Assembly (NCBI GenBank): GCA_036250225.1
Contig: JAPZLL010000066.1
Span: 1 to 64,000 of the forward strand
Direction: 5' to 3'
Length of the DNA: 64,000 nucleotides
From: Cercophora sp. LCS_1
Lineage: Eukaryota; Ascomycota; Sordariomycetes; Sordariales; Lasiosphaeriaceae
The translations under genes were made by a program, and so were the position numbers. How positions within the stretch are numbered: the stretch's first letter is position 1; the number at the start of each line of letters is the position of its first letter. Below are positions 43,930-55,282 of this stretch, piece by piece. The notes below the pieces were generated by a model that made no database searches, was not told the DNA's origin, and saw only the letters and a program-made list of their open reading frames with translations.

Positions 43930-45297
43930 GAGACATTGCCTCAGCCCTTCGTCTCAGGTCGACCTCAACCAAGTGAAGATAGGGACAAGTCGCCATTGTC
44001 CCGGACTGTGACAGGCAAAATGGGAGCTGATTTGCATTTGGTCACAATAACGGAGCGACTCTTGGCGACTGAGATGCAAGTCTCAGGCAACCGTCTTTTC
44101 CCAACCTTTCCCAACCTTTCCCAATCGCAAGTCCAATGTCGCTGGCAGGGAGGACTTGGATGCAAGTCCACAAGATGCAGCCACGTCACTGGGGACATCC
44201 ACCTTTCAGGGTCCTGCTGCTGCATGATGGCACTGAATATGGCAACATCGGTCGTTGTCTTGGCGAAGGGACCAACGCAGTCGAAACCAGGCGGGCCTGG
44301 CTGGAGTCCCCTAGTATCAGCGCTCCCAGGGGTGAGCTTCAGCGCGTAAACACCAGCTCGAGCTGCAGGCATGATGATGGACCCGTCGGATTCGGTACCC
44401 ATTGACATGGGAGCAAAACCTGCGGCAACACCCACGGCACTTCCGGATGATGAACCGGCAGGACCCTACACCTTGGTTAACGCAAACTAACTCAACCTTT
44501 AATCCGCTGGCCACAACGTACTGAGCGCGAAAGCCAAGTAGCGTTTGCCGTGACACCACCTCGAACGTAAGGGGACTGCGTCTTGGTTCACATGGAATCA
44601 GTAAGGGTTTCGGCTCCACAAGCAGCCCATACACTCACCTGTCCGCCAACTGCCGACCATCCTGCCATGATGTTGGAGCCTTTGGCATTCCCAAGCTCCT
44701 GGACATTTCATCAGTCTCTGTTTGGTAAGCATGTAGGTGCAAAGGGAAGGTAGCTCACGCTGAGATTGGATTTGCCAATGACAATCAGTCCAGCAGCCAC
44801 CACCGTTTCGAAGAGCTTTGAGTTTGCCTTTGGCTTGCCCTGCTTGAGTGCAAAGGAGCCACATGTGCTTGGCATGTCGATGGTATTGCACTGATCCTGC
44901 ATTCCCAACTTGTCAGTGCGTTTCTCCTGGAGTAGACAATAGTACCGAGTTAGCATTGGCTCACCTTCAACAAGATAGGAATCCCATGGAATGGCCCTCG
45001 CAGCTTGCCGCTTCAGCGTTCGAGGTCCAGCTGCCTGGCCTGCTCCAAGACAGTCTCCTCCTGCGCAACGGATATGACTGCGTTGAGCTTGAGGCCGGCA
45101 TGGTTGTGGTTGGCGATCTGGCTCAAGTAGAGCTTCACAACTTCAACGCTAGTGGTTGCCCGCGCGTTCAGCAACCGTTGTAGGTCGGTCGCTGTGAGGG
45201 TCAGCACATCCCCTATTTTACGCCCGCGTGTTAGCATAGCAATGTTGGCGTTTCGAAGCTGAGACGCAAGGGGGAAGTCCTCACATTTTGGTGCCAT
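43930..45297 (-). pseudogene. amidase-signature enzyme, broken and truncated
   Basis: From ATG 45297 the minus strand encodes LTATDLQRLLNARATTSVEV, then LRGPFHGIPILLK, spliced (44897-44964) to DQCNTIDMPSTCGSFALKQG, spliced (44699-44758) to ELGNAKGSNIMAGWSAVGGQ, and, after at least one more intron, GPAGSSSGSAVGVAAGF, the amidase signature with its Ser-cisSer residues, and YALKLTPG. An in-frame TGA at 45013-45015 stands where Arg is expected (CGA-to-TGA). After MQQQDPE near 44200 the frame shifts, and homology fades around 43930, so about half the C-terminal domain is missing. The intact enzyme would hydrolyse small amides. Introns are well preserved, so inactivation is fairly recent. Confidence 0.78.
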
Positions 45298-45699
45298 GAC
45301 GTGAGAGGAGTGTGTGTACCACGGGGTGGCCCAGCGCTGGATGCACCAGCAAATCTTGTGGTCAAGATGGGGGATTGAGAGCGGTATACTGAAAGAAATG
45401 GCAGGCAGGGAAGGAACCCCTCGACGGGGATCGGCTGCAGTCACGGAAGGCCGTGGAAAGGAAAACGTCGGCGGAATTGGGAGACTGGCTGAGGTGGGCG
45501 CCAATTTCAGGCGCTGGACGTCCCTTGGGCCGTCGACACTGAGCAAGTGCCAAACGTCGTCGAGTGAGAAAGTTGGGCACACAGCCGGTGGGGTGGTCTT
45601 TAGGGATGGCCAGTGAGCTCAAGGCAGATGTCGTGGGAGGAGGTGAGACGCGCGCAACATTCCGCCAACCAATAGCGCGGCACACAAGCGGAAGCAAGA
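45298..45699. other. no gene seen
   Basis: Upstream of the amidase relic; the long minus-strand frame through here is an unselected extension of it. Confidence 0.45.
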
Positions 45700-46086
45700 A
45701 GCCTTGTCAAGAGTCCCTTTTACGGCCCGCATCCATCTGCCTTTGTCAAGGAAAACGTCGACCCATTGCTGGAAAAACTCTGCTTCAAGAATAACAGAGA
45801 CCTCTCGCTCTTCAGCGATCTCGACATCTATATGCTGGACATCGACTTTCCTTACTTCGCCGAGAGGCTCTCCATTCTCAGCACATTTGTCCACAATCAA
45901 CTGCCAAACGGGTGAAAGGTCCTCTGGAGAGACCGTCGCGACATTGCAAAATTTTGGACTATCTGGGCCGTGTTCCTATTTGGGACCGTCACCTTCTTCC
46001 TCACTATCATCCAGATATTTTCGGCAGGATTCGCATTGCGTCCCTCGAATGAAGAAACGCCACCGGCTTTGAAGAGTGGAGTTTGA
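45700..46086 (+). pseudogene. C-terminal fragment of a fungal membrane protein, with nonsense codon
   Basis: One frame reads YGPHPSAFVKENVDPLLEKL, NNRDLSLFSDLDIYMLDIDF, AERLSILSTFVHNQ, then a stop (45913-45915) and KVLWRDRRDIAKFWTIWAVF followed by a hydrophobic span to the final TGA at 46084-46086. This is the conserved tail, ending in a WRDRRD-FW-TFWAV membrane segment, of a family of large uncharacterised fungal proteins. The internal TGA lies where Trp is usual (TGG-to-TGA). Only the last 125 residues remain. Function of the family is not known to me. Confidence 0.65.
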
Positions 46087-46707
46087 AAGACTACTTCGCC
46101 ACAGTCACACTGATTATTTCCAGTGGATCCTGAGGGTTTCCGAGGATGTTGTTTCCCCGGAAAGGTGAAAGCATGCTATCTTAGAATTGTCGCAGATTGA
46201 GGAACTTGACTTTTTACGCCTAGGTTTCATAACGGCCGTTTCCACTTTTAGTCTGTCTCTGGGTATTAGGAACAGATTGTAGCGGTGGTTAGGTATTTTC
46301 AAAAGTACGCTCGCACTACTCACAATAATCAAGGAGAGGAGACGAAAAGCCACTACGTGAAACTAGAAAACCTGACTCATAAGTGATCACGACGAGACAA
46401 GGACTTCGATCCTTGGCCAGGCGCGAAATACATATGGATGATAAACTTCCTCCATACACACATAGTTGTTGGCCACTAGCGTTCCTATGAAACAACTTCC
46501 CACAGTGGAAAATTGAGCCATTTAGAACGAATCACAGATGCATCAAATATCTGGCCGGAGTAGTTCTTGGTCTCTCCGGAGGGGAAACTGAAGGCCAGAA
46601 CAAAGATGGAGGTCTACCAACATAAAACGGACACAGTGGCAAACCAAAAGACAGAATAAAACGTCCAGAGCTAACGAAAGACCCGAGTTCTCATCAACAT
46701 CTCCCGC
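46087..46707. other. no gene seen
   Basis: AT-richer segment between the membrane-protein fragment and the MFS gene's 3' end; nothing recognised. Confidence 0.45.
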
Positions 46708-48512
46708 TCACACATCTCCCTTCCGTCCAGCCAACCGCCCCTCCCTCGCTTCCCTCCACCCCTCGCCCCAAACCCAAACCATAGCCAAAAACGGACTCAA
46801 TCCCACGACGACCGCACTCAACACCATAAATATCACGCCCGTTCCAATTCCATCAATCGCAAACTGCACGACACCCACGCCTACCGCACCAACACTACAC
46901 CTCACCAAATTATTCACCGCAGTCGCACTAGCGCTCTTGCCAGGGTACAAGTCCACCATCAGCGCGCTATTCGCTGTGAAAACCGCCGTTGCTGTAAACG
47001 CAATAACGAACTGCAGCATCAGCGGCACCACCATCCCCTTCTTTCCTTGGCCTAGTAAGAGCGGTGAGTCAATTGAGAAGCCGTAACATCCAACAGCTAG
47101 TGCAAATGTGGGGACTAGGTAGAACGAAGACCGTAGCCGTGCGCGGATAATAGGTGGGCCATCGGATTGCAAAGAAAGAAGTTTGAAATCCCGGTCTAGG
47201 ATCTTCCCTGTGAGGTAAGACCCAAGAACACACGCCGCGCCGTTGGGAAGAAAAATAAGACCGGTTTGGAGATTCGACAACCCGAAACGAGGCTGAAAGA
47301 GTGCAGTCGTGGACGAGGTGACCATGCTCCAGGCCGTATATACCACTGCTCCGAAGACGAGCGTGCAGAATACGTCTTTCTCGAAGAGGAAGCGAAGGGG
47401 AGAAAATATGAGAGACAAGGTGATAGGTTCAGCTGGAGGACGCGGCGGGTGAGGCGTCCAGTGTTTTTGAATGGAACCGGGGAAGACAGGCCGATTGATG
47501 CCGGCGAGGGGGACGGTTCCGTCGCCGGCGATGCGGCGGAGGGTTTCGGGGAGGAAGAAGATGATGGACAAGAGGGTGAGAGAGCCGAGGATAAAAAGGA
47601 ACCAGAAGATGGCGTGGAAGCCAAGATATTCGGTTATGATCCCGCCGATGACGGGGCCAAGGGATTGGCCTAGCATTCGGACTGATGACTATTAGGAGGA
47701 TAGGAGAAAGAGAGGAGAAGGGGACATACTCCCGCCGAAACTGCCAACAAAGGTGCCTCGTTCCTTGGAGGTTGTCATGTCGCCGATGACACCGGCGCCT
47801 GGAATGTTAGCTAAGTCGCGATGGTGTGGTAGATGACGTACCAACGGAGATGGTGGCCGCACTGCCGGCAGCTTGGATGGCACGGAAGACCATGAGGGCC
47901 GGGAATGTCTTGCTCAGGGCAAGACCGATATTAGCGATGAGGTATACAGAGAGTGTGCCGATAAAGGTGATCCGTCGTCCGCGGATGTCACTCAGGGGGC
48001 CCCAGAACGAGGGCGCAATGCCCTGGACAGCCATGTAGACGGTGACGGTGAGCGAGATGAGGGCAATGCTCGTGTGTGTTTCCTAAAAATAATTAGACGA
48101 ACCCAGACATACAAAACGACAAACACACCTCGGCAATGGCGCCCAGCGCCGGAAAGTAGATGTTGGACGACAGCGGAGAAAACAGCCCAGCTAAGGACAC
48201 GATGATGACCAGCTGCCACTTCTTTCTTCTGGAAAAGACGTGATAAGGCGGCTCGGTTTCCTTGACTTCCTCAATCTCGGCAACACCTGGCTCTTCATCC
48301 AAACTGCTCTTGTCGTCTTCCTTCTCCTTCACCTTGACCTGTTGCTGCCGCTTCCACCCCAACGACCCCTTGGGCCACGTCTTCTCCGCAAAAGGGCATA
48401 TCCTTTTCGTCTTGGATGGTCTTCGTTCGGGTGTGGGTGTCCCCTCAGGCACGCCTGCGGTCATGAGGTTGGTTGTCGACCGCTGATAATCTTCTGGTAG
48501 ATCGGAAGCCAT
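46708..48512 (-). CDS. MFS multidrug/polyamine exporter (DHA1, QDR-like)
   Basis: Four exons on the minus strand: 48129-48512, 47842-48082, 47730-47798 and 46708-47681, with introns of 46, 43 and 48 bp, give 555 residues. A 100-residue charged cytosolic N-terminus precedes TM1 (KKWQLVIIVSLAGLFSPLSS). The DHA1 signature motifs follow: GPLSDIRGRRITFI (motif A), LGQSLGPVIGGIITEYLG (motif C) and FFLPETLRRIAGDG after TM6. Twelve helices can be counted. The QDR branch exports drugs and polyamines at the plasma membrane. No regulator or biosynthetic cluster adjoins it, so a physiological substrate cannot be named. All splice sites are GT-AG and every exon junction keeps frame. Confidence 0.92.
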
Positions 48513-49772
48513 GTTGCTACTTGCCGACTGGTGCTGAATGTGATGGGACAGGACAGCAAGAATGACGAACCACAGGCTATATGTCACAAGATATTCCCGG
48601 CATCAAGTTAACCAAAGCTCAAGCATCGACAGCAGTGGACGGGACAACGGGTGTCTCGGCCGGAACGGTGGATGGAGAAGTCCTAATGACGGCCACGGCC
48701 GTAGCCCCGACTGGGGAGGCCGCTTCCTGCATCTGTGGCAGTGGCAAGAAAGAGTTTGTTTTTTCCATGGCGAGACTGCGTCAGAGATGCATTGCTGCGA
48801 ATGAGACGAATGGCGTGTCAAGATACAGACGGGCGTGGGTTCCTCCTGGTGCTCCACCGAGTAGATATCCTGATTCAGTCCTACTTGTATTGCACTTGTC
48901 TACCAGGTATGGTGCCAAATGACGGTTGAGATGCATGGCCCGAGGTCAAGGGACATGAGGGCTGCAGGGAGCTACCTTGCTGGACCAGAAACCTGATGCG
49001 ACCAAGACAAGTCTGAGTAAGCAGCAAACTACCCGGACGAAGGGCATGGCAAGTAAACAGTGAGCATGTTGCAGAGTCAGCATCGCTGTGTCAAACGGCC
49101 CGGACATAGAACTTGACCTCGGTCGAGCGGCCTCTACCCGAGTTGCAATGAAGCTGAACATTGTACGTAACCAATCTAGATGATTTCCAAAGCGACCAAT
49201 CTCGACCCAGCCCCGGAATGCTGAGCGCTAACAGCATGTCGGGCACTAGCCCGAAGCTTGTCTTGAGTTCCGTGTCTTGACCGAGTCATGATGAGCCAAC
49301 GCCGCGTGGTTGTGACGGGGCGTGGTGATTTGCTTGTTAGAGTTTTTGGGACGAAGTTGAACGCCATCATGGTGTTTTCTGTTTTCACTGGGCGCCGGGC
49401 TCGGGGCTGTCGGCAGCTCAGCACGCCGACGCCGAGGACATGGAAATGTTGCGGCTGGTCGGTAGGTATCCTGGACCGCCGACGTAAACCAGGGAACAAT
49501 ACATCTACGCCACGGGATTTGTGCTTCCAGTTTCCTTGAGGATGAGGATCGTCAGGTTTATCCAGCTCCACGCTCTGGGCGAGACCCGGTTCACTGGCTC
49601 TGGACCGCATCGGAGACAAGTAAATAGGCACACAAGAAACTCGCTGATGGAATTAGCATTTCTGCACAAAGTGCTGGTATCTCGTAGACCTCGCTTCCAA
49701 CCATAATAGCCCAGTCGTCCCATAGTCCGTCTAGATCTTGGTATACGCCAACCCTCTACCCGCAATGCAAAA
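48513..49772. other. intergenic, no confident gene
   Basis: About 1.26 kb. One plus-strand frame at 48581-48922 (DGTTGVSAGTVDGEVLMTAT, then CICGSGKKEFVFSMAR) has protein-like composition but no domain, and it overlaps the MFS promoter; it is left unassigned. Confidence 0.4.
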
Positions 49773-51138
49773 TCACCGCATCGGCGCCTGCAGCTTGAAC
49801 TGCACCCTACGCAACCGCATCATGGTGCTGTTCATGTCAAAGGCCTTGGCCTTGGGGTCGTACCAAGCAAACACGTCAATCACCACCCACGCCTTCGACG
49901 ACTCTATCTCCACCAGCCCCGACACGGCGATGGAGCCGCGCGGCGGAACGGACTTGATGGGCGTCCACGTCTTGCCCAGTGTCTTCTTGAACGACTCCCA
50001 TGGGCTTTCTGACATTCCTGCTCGCACCTTGTCGACCGCCCAGAACCGCTTCGCGGGCTCCTGACCTTCGGCCGGGGCATTGCTGGTCGCGCTCGGTGGC
50101 TTCGGGGCCATAGCCATATTGCTAGGATCGCTGACCTGATCGGGCCGCTTTGTCGCTTGCTGTCGGAGCGTATCGACTGCTTTTTGTATCTGTGTGTTGT
50201 GCGTGGTCGGGAGCGGCGGAACGGGAGAGCCCGGGTTGGGTTGTGCGCCACCGGCACCGACCTCGAACCCCAAGTATCTGGCAATCTGCACCGTACGCGA
50301 TTTGACCTCTGCTACGCCCAGGGCCCAGAACGTCATTGCGACGGGCTGAGGCCAGAACACGCGCTCCATCAATCTGGCCGTCTGGGTGTCCACCTTTTTC
50401 GTAGCCCACATGATCGCATCCTCGGTAAAGAGAAGCCTGAGCCGTCAGCATCCATTATCAAGAAGGGTGGGTGCCAAACGTACCCTGACATGACGTATTC
50501 TGGTGGTGGATGATACGGATAGTCCATATCCATCCAATATCTCCTAATCTTCATGTCCGCTCCGCACTTGGCGACGAGGTTGCGAGATGTTCGCGCTGAC
50601 TGGAGAGTCGCCTGTGCCAGCCCATCTGTCCTAGTTAGCCCGTGCAACCAAGGAACTCGTGGGAGCCCTACTTCTGATACTCTCTTGCCACTGCTTATCC
50701 TTTGCAACCCGTACAAACTCCTGCCACTCCGGGTCCGATCCGGCGTACGGCGGTTGATGGACTAATTTGGTGCTGAGAGGGAACGGGAAAAATGCGTCTT
50801 CCTCTTCCTCCCGCTGCGCTGCCACCTTGCCCTTTGTTGCTTCGGGGATATCGTCGAGTATTTTTTCGGCCGCACTTCCCAAGATCTGGAGACCTCCGTA
50901 GAGAACCGTAGATACTACGAGGAACCGACTGCAGACCATTAGCACAACCCTCGGGTGGGACTTGGCCTACGCACATGATCCTCCCCCTGGAATCGCTCTT
51001 TTCCCGGATCCGGACTTTGTGGAGGATCACCTTCTGGTCACCCAAGACATGTTGCACAGGGGCCGCTTGTTGATATAGTCTTGGGGCAATCCTTTGGGAG
51101 CCCAGGGCCCATTTGAGTTGGCGAAAGATGCGAGACAT
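49773..51138 (-). CDS. conserved fungal membrane protein of unknown function
   Basis: Four exons: 50975-51138, 50672-50928, 50484-50625 and 49773-50436, with introns of 46, 46 and 47 bp, encode 408 residues. The acceptor of intron 2 had to be taken at GACAG (50626) and that of intron 3 at CTCAG (50437) to keep frame; nearer AGs break it. The N-terminus is basic and amphipathic (MSRIFRQLKWALGSQRIAPR), which may direct it to mitochondria, and one hydrophobic segment follows (RFLVVSTVLYGGLQILG). Later blocks are conserved-looking: KIRRYWMDMDYPYHPPPEYV and, near the end, VVIDVFAWYDPKAKAFD. I do not know the family's function. It shares a 405-bp promoter region with the DUF3844 gene on the other strand. 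Confidence 0.75.
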
Positions 51139-51543
51139 GGTGCCGAATCTGCGGCGAGGCTCGCCCGGCGGCGGCCGAGTACTCAAGTATGCGCTCGATC
51201 GGGCGGTCGGTCGGTTTCAACGAGCGGGATCGTCGGCGAATTCGGGCTTAGAAAACGGATGCTGCCTATTGTTGTTGCTTGCGAATGTCAAAGTCAAGTG
51301 CCCGATCTCGCCGCGACGAATCGCTGGACACTTTCCGCGACCCTGCTGGAGGGACACAGTGTAAAGTCAGTGGCCAGCCAAAAAAAAAAAACCGTGCGCG
51401 CACTGTGCTGCCTTGCGCCGCAGCCACGGGCTGACCCACTGCGCCCAGACCATCCTGGATGCAGACGCAGCTTCATCATCGAACTCGAGGTCGACATCAC
51501 CATCTTCGAGCCGGCCCTATTACGCAGTCGCGTGCCGGACGAG
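51139..51543. promoter_or_regulatory. bidirectional promoter, membrane protein / DUF3844 gene
   Basis: A 405-bp gap between divergent starts. An A-run at 51381-51390 is the only clear low-complexity element, a possible nucleosome-free zone. Confidence 0.45.
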
Positions 51544-52770
51544 ATGAAGCTCCTTGCAACTGCCGCAATCGCCGCAATCGCCGCTCTGGCTGGTCTCGTT
51601 GATGCGAGCCAGCAGAGCGCCGACGTCTTTATCCTCCAGTCGACGCAATCAGCCTCCCAGCAACCACGGCTTCCCAAGGAGGTTGCCCGTCACATTCTGC
51701 TGCAAAGGGTACGCCAGCACGCTCAATTCTCGTGTCCCAATACTGATACTCAATTGCTGCAGACATCGAGGTCCCGCTACGGAAGCGACTTGCGCGATAT
51801 CCCCAGCACAATCGACACCGAGACGGCCGTCGAGTACATTTCGGCCTACGGCAAGGCCCCTTCGCCGCTATTCGCGCACACCGAGTCCAAAGATGCCTCC
51901 CAGCTTGTCGTTATCCTCGAGGGTGTAACGCCCGAGACTGCCTCGCAGCTCAAGTCCGCCCTCGGCACCCCGAGTTTCACGATCTCCGATCCCCCGTCAG
52001 CAGCAGCCAACACCCGTCTGATGAGCTACTTCCGGAACCTGGGCATCGCGTCCTCTTCGCAGTGCGATATCGACGCCGCCATTAACCCATTCAACACACA
52101 CTGCTGGACCGGGTCATCTTCTGTTGTCAAGTATGACGCCTCGAAATCCCCGTCCATCGTCTCGTCCCTTGTCTCCAGTCTCCCCCGCCTCACCAACTTC
52201 GTCGAGTCCGGCGATCTCGAAGTCACCCTCCTACTTCTCCCTGAAACAACCCGCACCTCCAAGAATGCTCATTGGAGCACTCTTGCTGCGGGCTCTTCCC
52301 AGCCTAACCTCCGTCGCTCCAACGATGCCGAAACCGTCATCATCGACGACACCCTCCCTACCAAGCCGCCCACAAGCGCCAACACACGCGCCAGCGTAAA
52401 GAACCCACCGATCCCGCAGTGCTTCCAGACCCAAAAGGGCTGCGAGGAGGCAACGACCAACTGTACCGGCCACGGCTCGTGCATCGACAAATACGGCGCC
52501 ACGGGCCCCGACGACAAGAAGTGCTTCGTCTGCGCGTGCAAGGCCACCATCGTCCACAAGAAGGGCGATGCCGGCGCAAAGGGCGAAAAGACGATCCACT
52601 GGGGTGGGAATAAGTGTCAAAAAGAGGATATTGCCGTGCAGTTCTGGCTGCTTGCGGGATTTACCATTACCATTGTAGGCGCTGTGGGTTTCGCGATCGG
52701 GTTGCTGTACAGCGTTGGTGAGGAGAAGCTGCCTGGTGTTATTGGCGCTGGTGTTAGTCGGTCAAAGTAG
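51544..52770 (+). CDS. DUF3844 (Vps3844-like) ER/vacuolar membrane protein
   Basis: Exons 51544-51708 and 51763-52770; the 54-bp intron (GTACGC donor, TACTGAT branch, TGCAG acceptor) is a multiple of three, so unspliced sequence also reads through. The 390-residue product has a signal peptide (MKLLATAAIAAIAALAGLVD), a lumenal domain, and the family's C-terminal cysteine block: QCFQTQKGCEEATTNC, GHGSCIDKYG, KCFVCACKATIV. It ends in a single transmembrane helix (FWLLAGFTITIVGAVGFAIG) and a short cytosolic tail. Proteins of this family act in the secretory or vacuolar system; the exact role is not established. The start at 51544 is fixed by the signal peptide; the frame is open far upstream without coding character. 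Confidence 0.88.
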   Translation: MKLLATAAIAAIAALAGLVDASQQSADVFILQSTQSASQQPRLPKEVARHILLQRVRQHAQFSCPNTDTQLLQTSRSRYGSDLRDIPSTIDTETAVEYISAYGKAPSPLFAHTESKDASQLVVILEGVTPETASQLKSALGTPSFTISDPPSAAANTRLMSYFRNLGIASSSQCDIDAAINPFNTHCWTGSSSVVKYDASKSPSIVSSLVSSLPRLTNFVESGDLEVTLLLLPETTRTSKNAHWSTLAAGSSQPNLRRSNDAETVIIDDTLPTKPPTSANTRASVKNPPIPQCFQTQKGCEEATTNCTGHGSCIDKYGATGPDDKKCFVCACKATIVHKKGDAGAKGEKTIHWGGNKCQKEDIAVQFWLLAGFTITIVGAVGFAIGLLYSVGEEKLPGVIGAGVSRSK

Positions 52771-53073
52771 ACAAACTCACTTGAGGGTTGGATGTTATTT
52801 GCAAGAGAGGAGGGCGAGTATGGGTAGTGTGAGATAGGCATTGCGAGGCGGATTTTGGGCGGATCGCCAGGTTGTACCATACTGGTTGTATTGCTTATTG
52901 GCGTCGGCATGGCGGTAATACTCGAGTCCATGGGTATCGTTAGTCTCTTGCTTGTGATGCTCGGTCACTCGTGGCTTGTCGCGATTCATGGGTATCATTA
53001 TACTCTATCTGACACGATGACCACTGACGGATCTACAAGATATTGAACGTTCACCATTGCTGTGAGATGTCAA
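52771..53073. other. convergent 3' region
   Basis: About 300 bp between two genes that point towards each other; nothing else seen. Confidence 0.5.
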
Positions 53074-54510
53074 TCATATCATCTCCTCATCCTCATCCTC
53101 ATCATTCTTCTTGGTTGGCGTCCCAAAACTCTCGAGACCTCTTTCTGTCGGTACCTCCCCCGTAATTCCCGGCAACCTCAACGGCGACTGCCCAACTCTC
53201 ATGGGCGACTGTCCCATCAGTTTCGCGACACTCCCTTTCTCACCAACAAGACTCTGGTACTTGCCCCCCGCCTCATCCAACATGCCCTGCACTTCGGCCT
53301 CCCTCTTCAAAATCTCCTCTCTTTCCCTCTCCATCTCAGCAATCCGTTCCCTCTTTCTCCGTGCCTCCGTTTCCAACCCCTGAACCAGCCCCTTCATCCG
53401 TGCCAAAACCTCCCCAAATTCAGGCAACGGTTTCATCCTCGGAACCGAGACGTCCTCCAGCTCAACGTCATCATCACGCTTTAACCCGTCCATCCCGGCC
53501 CTTCGTTGCGCGGCTTCATACGCAGCTTTACGTTCCGCCTCTGAATCATCACTTTCCGAACCATCCTCAGCAGCTTGTATCAAGTCCGCCATTTCTTGCC
53601 TCTGTCGTTGGGCAAAGTCCCGCTCTGCTTTGCGCGAGAGGGTTAATGAACCATCAGTGACAAAATCATCGTATCCCTCGCCGAGGTCCTCGTCTTCGGC
53701 TATGAGACGTGAATCCTTCTTTTTCTTGAAGTTGAGGGTTATCCGCTTCCGATCGTCGGGTTCGGAGTCGGAGCCTGAGTCGAGCAGTATTATCTCTGCT
53801 TTGTGAGCGAGTCTTGAGCGGCGGTCTTTGCGCTCACGGATCTCGGCTTCCGAGAGGATGGTGGCTGCTGGTGCGCGCGTGGGAGACTGGGGTTGTGGGA
53901 CAATCAGGGCGCCTTCGAGTTCGTCCATGTCGAGGTCCATTTCGGTTGGGTGGACTGGTTGGGGTGTGTTTGGGGTTGAGGAGGCTAGTTCTGAGAGGGA
54001 TTCTTTGGTGTAGGAGGGGCGCGCGTCGTCGACAAACCGCGTCGGCAGGTTGACGAGGGAGGCGGATTTGCGCAGGGAGAGGGATTTGGACAGCGGTTTC
54101 TTGGGGGTCGAGAGCTCGGGTTCGGCTTGTTCGGAGGGATCAGGGCCGAAGGAGAGGCGGGAGGGTTTCTTTGCGCGCGTCGACGAGGTTCGGCTCAGGG
54201 AGGGCCGGATCACCACGGGGGCTTCGGGGGAAGGTGGGTTCGAGGCGCCATTGTTGGACTCGTCGCGTGGCGGAGAGTTGATGTTGATGCTCTTTCGGAG
54301 GGAGGAGGACTTTGCTGGTTTGGAGCGGCCGAATTTTATCGGTATATTTACTGGGCGCATCAGCGGGGGTCTTGGGCCATCAGCAGGGCAAGGGCAAGGA
54401 AGCTAGACGGGGGACTTACGGGTTTCTTGGGGAGCGGTGGGGGTCTGATCGGGCTCATCGTCGTCAAATGTTTGGATAATGCGCGGCTTGCGCTTGGTGA
54501 AGGCGCTCAT
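53074..54510 (-). CDS. NTR2: NTR2-like spliceosome disassembly factor
   Basis: Exons 54420-54510 and 53074-54350 (69-bp intron, GTAAGT donor, CCCAG acceptor) give 455 residues. The N-terminus (MSAFTKRKPRIIQTFDDDEP) and the joined segment IPIKFGRSKPAKSSSLRKSI match the family start. The centre holds the NTR2 core: LGEGYDDFVTDGSLTLSRKA, RDFAQRQRQEMADLIQAAE, preceded by an acidic patch (LLDSGSDSEPDDRK). The C-terminal third is a coiled coil (ETEARRKRERIAEMERERE). NTR2 works with NTR1 and the helicase Prp43 to release the spent lariat spliceosome. Its divergent neighbour encodes SmG, another spliceosome part, over a 227-bp shared promoter. Confidence 0.87.
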
Positions 54511-54737
54511 TGTAGCAACGGCAGCAATTCTCGGGGCAAAGGGGCGCTTTGTCGAAAGGGCGTTGACGCTGTCGCCAAATTTCCCGAGCTTCTGATGCAA
54601 GGAACGAGCGGCTTATCTTATCGAAGCTCCACCCACGTGACGCCACGGCGACCCCACTGAAATTTCGCGTCAAGGGCGGCGCGGTGGGCGCTGTAACTTT
54701 ACTCCCCAGCATCAATTGCGATTTGAGAACCGTCGCA
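54511..54737. promoter_or_regulatory. bidirectional promoter, NTR2 / SmG
   Basis: The 227-bp gap separates two divergent genes for splicing factors, which makes joint regulation possible. No TATA box is seen. A GC-rich stretch (GGGCGGCGCGGTGGGCG) lies at about 54674-54690. Confidence 0.5.
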
Positions 54738-55141
54738 ATGGCGCCCGCACAACCAGAGTTGAAGAAGGTACGTCTGATTCCTTCTGTTCCTACGTTGGGC
54801 TTGTTTCACAGCCCTGCGCTTGACGCGACCGTCGCCTGCCCCGCCCCTCCTCGCGAACCGAGCTAACGTTTGCAGTACCTCGACAAGCGGCTGTTTGTCC
54901 AGCTCAACGGCAGCCGCAAGGTCATCGGCGTCCTCCGCGGATACGATGTCTTCCTGAACATTGTCCTCGACGACGCTGTGGAGGAGAAGGATGGTGGTGA
55001 GAAGGTCAAGCTCGGCATGGTGGTATGTTCCTCGGTTCCCGTCAACGGCGAATGCTAACCTGAGTTCAGGTCATCCGCGGAAACTCGGTCGTCATGCTCG
55101 AGGCACTTGAGAGGATTGGTGGCGACGACAGGAGAGGCTAA
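54738..55141 (+). CDS. SMX2: small nuclear ribonucleoprotein G (SmG)
   Basis: Three exons, 54738-54767, 54876-55022 and 55070-55141, with introns of 108 and 47 bp (GTACGT and GTATGT donors; GCTAAC branch sites in both), encode 82 residues, the usual length. Sm1 motif: KRLFVQLNGSRKVIGVLRGY then D-FLNIVLDDA; Sm2 motif: VIRGNSVVMLEALE. SmG is one of seven Sm proteins that ring the U1, U2, U4 and U5 snRNAs. The frame, both splice sites and family length agree fully. It is convergent with the rhodanese-like gene 142 bp away. Confidence 0.95.
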
Positions 55142-55282
55142 GAAACCCACAAGCCCGGGCGGTTGGGAAAAAGAAGGAACCATGTTATGCATTTCATGTC
55201 TGGAACTGGAGGATGGGGTGTCTGGCGTTCCCAAGGAAGTCGAGAACAGCGACAGATACATCGGAATGATACCCGAACTACA

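Noticed and set aside
46087..46707. Possible extra gene between the membrane-protein fragment and the MFS gene
   Set aside because: Only a 79-residue minus-strand frame exists, with no motif.
50581..50720. GC-AG intron or frameshift in the unknown membrane protein at 49773-51138
   Set aside because: First splice choices broke the frame, but an ordinary GT-AG intron ending at GACAG (50626) fits all exons.
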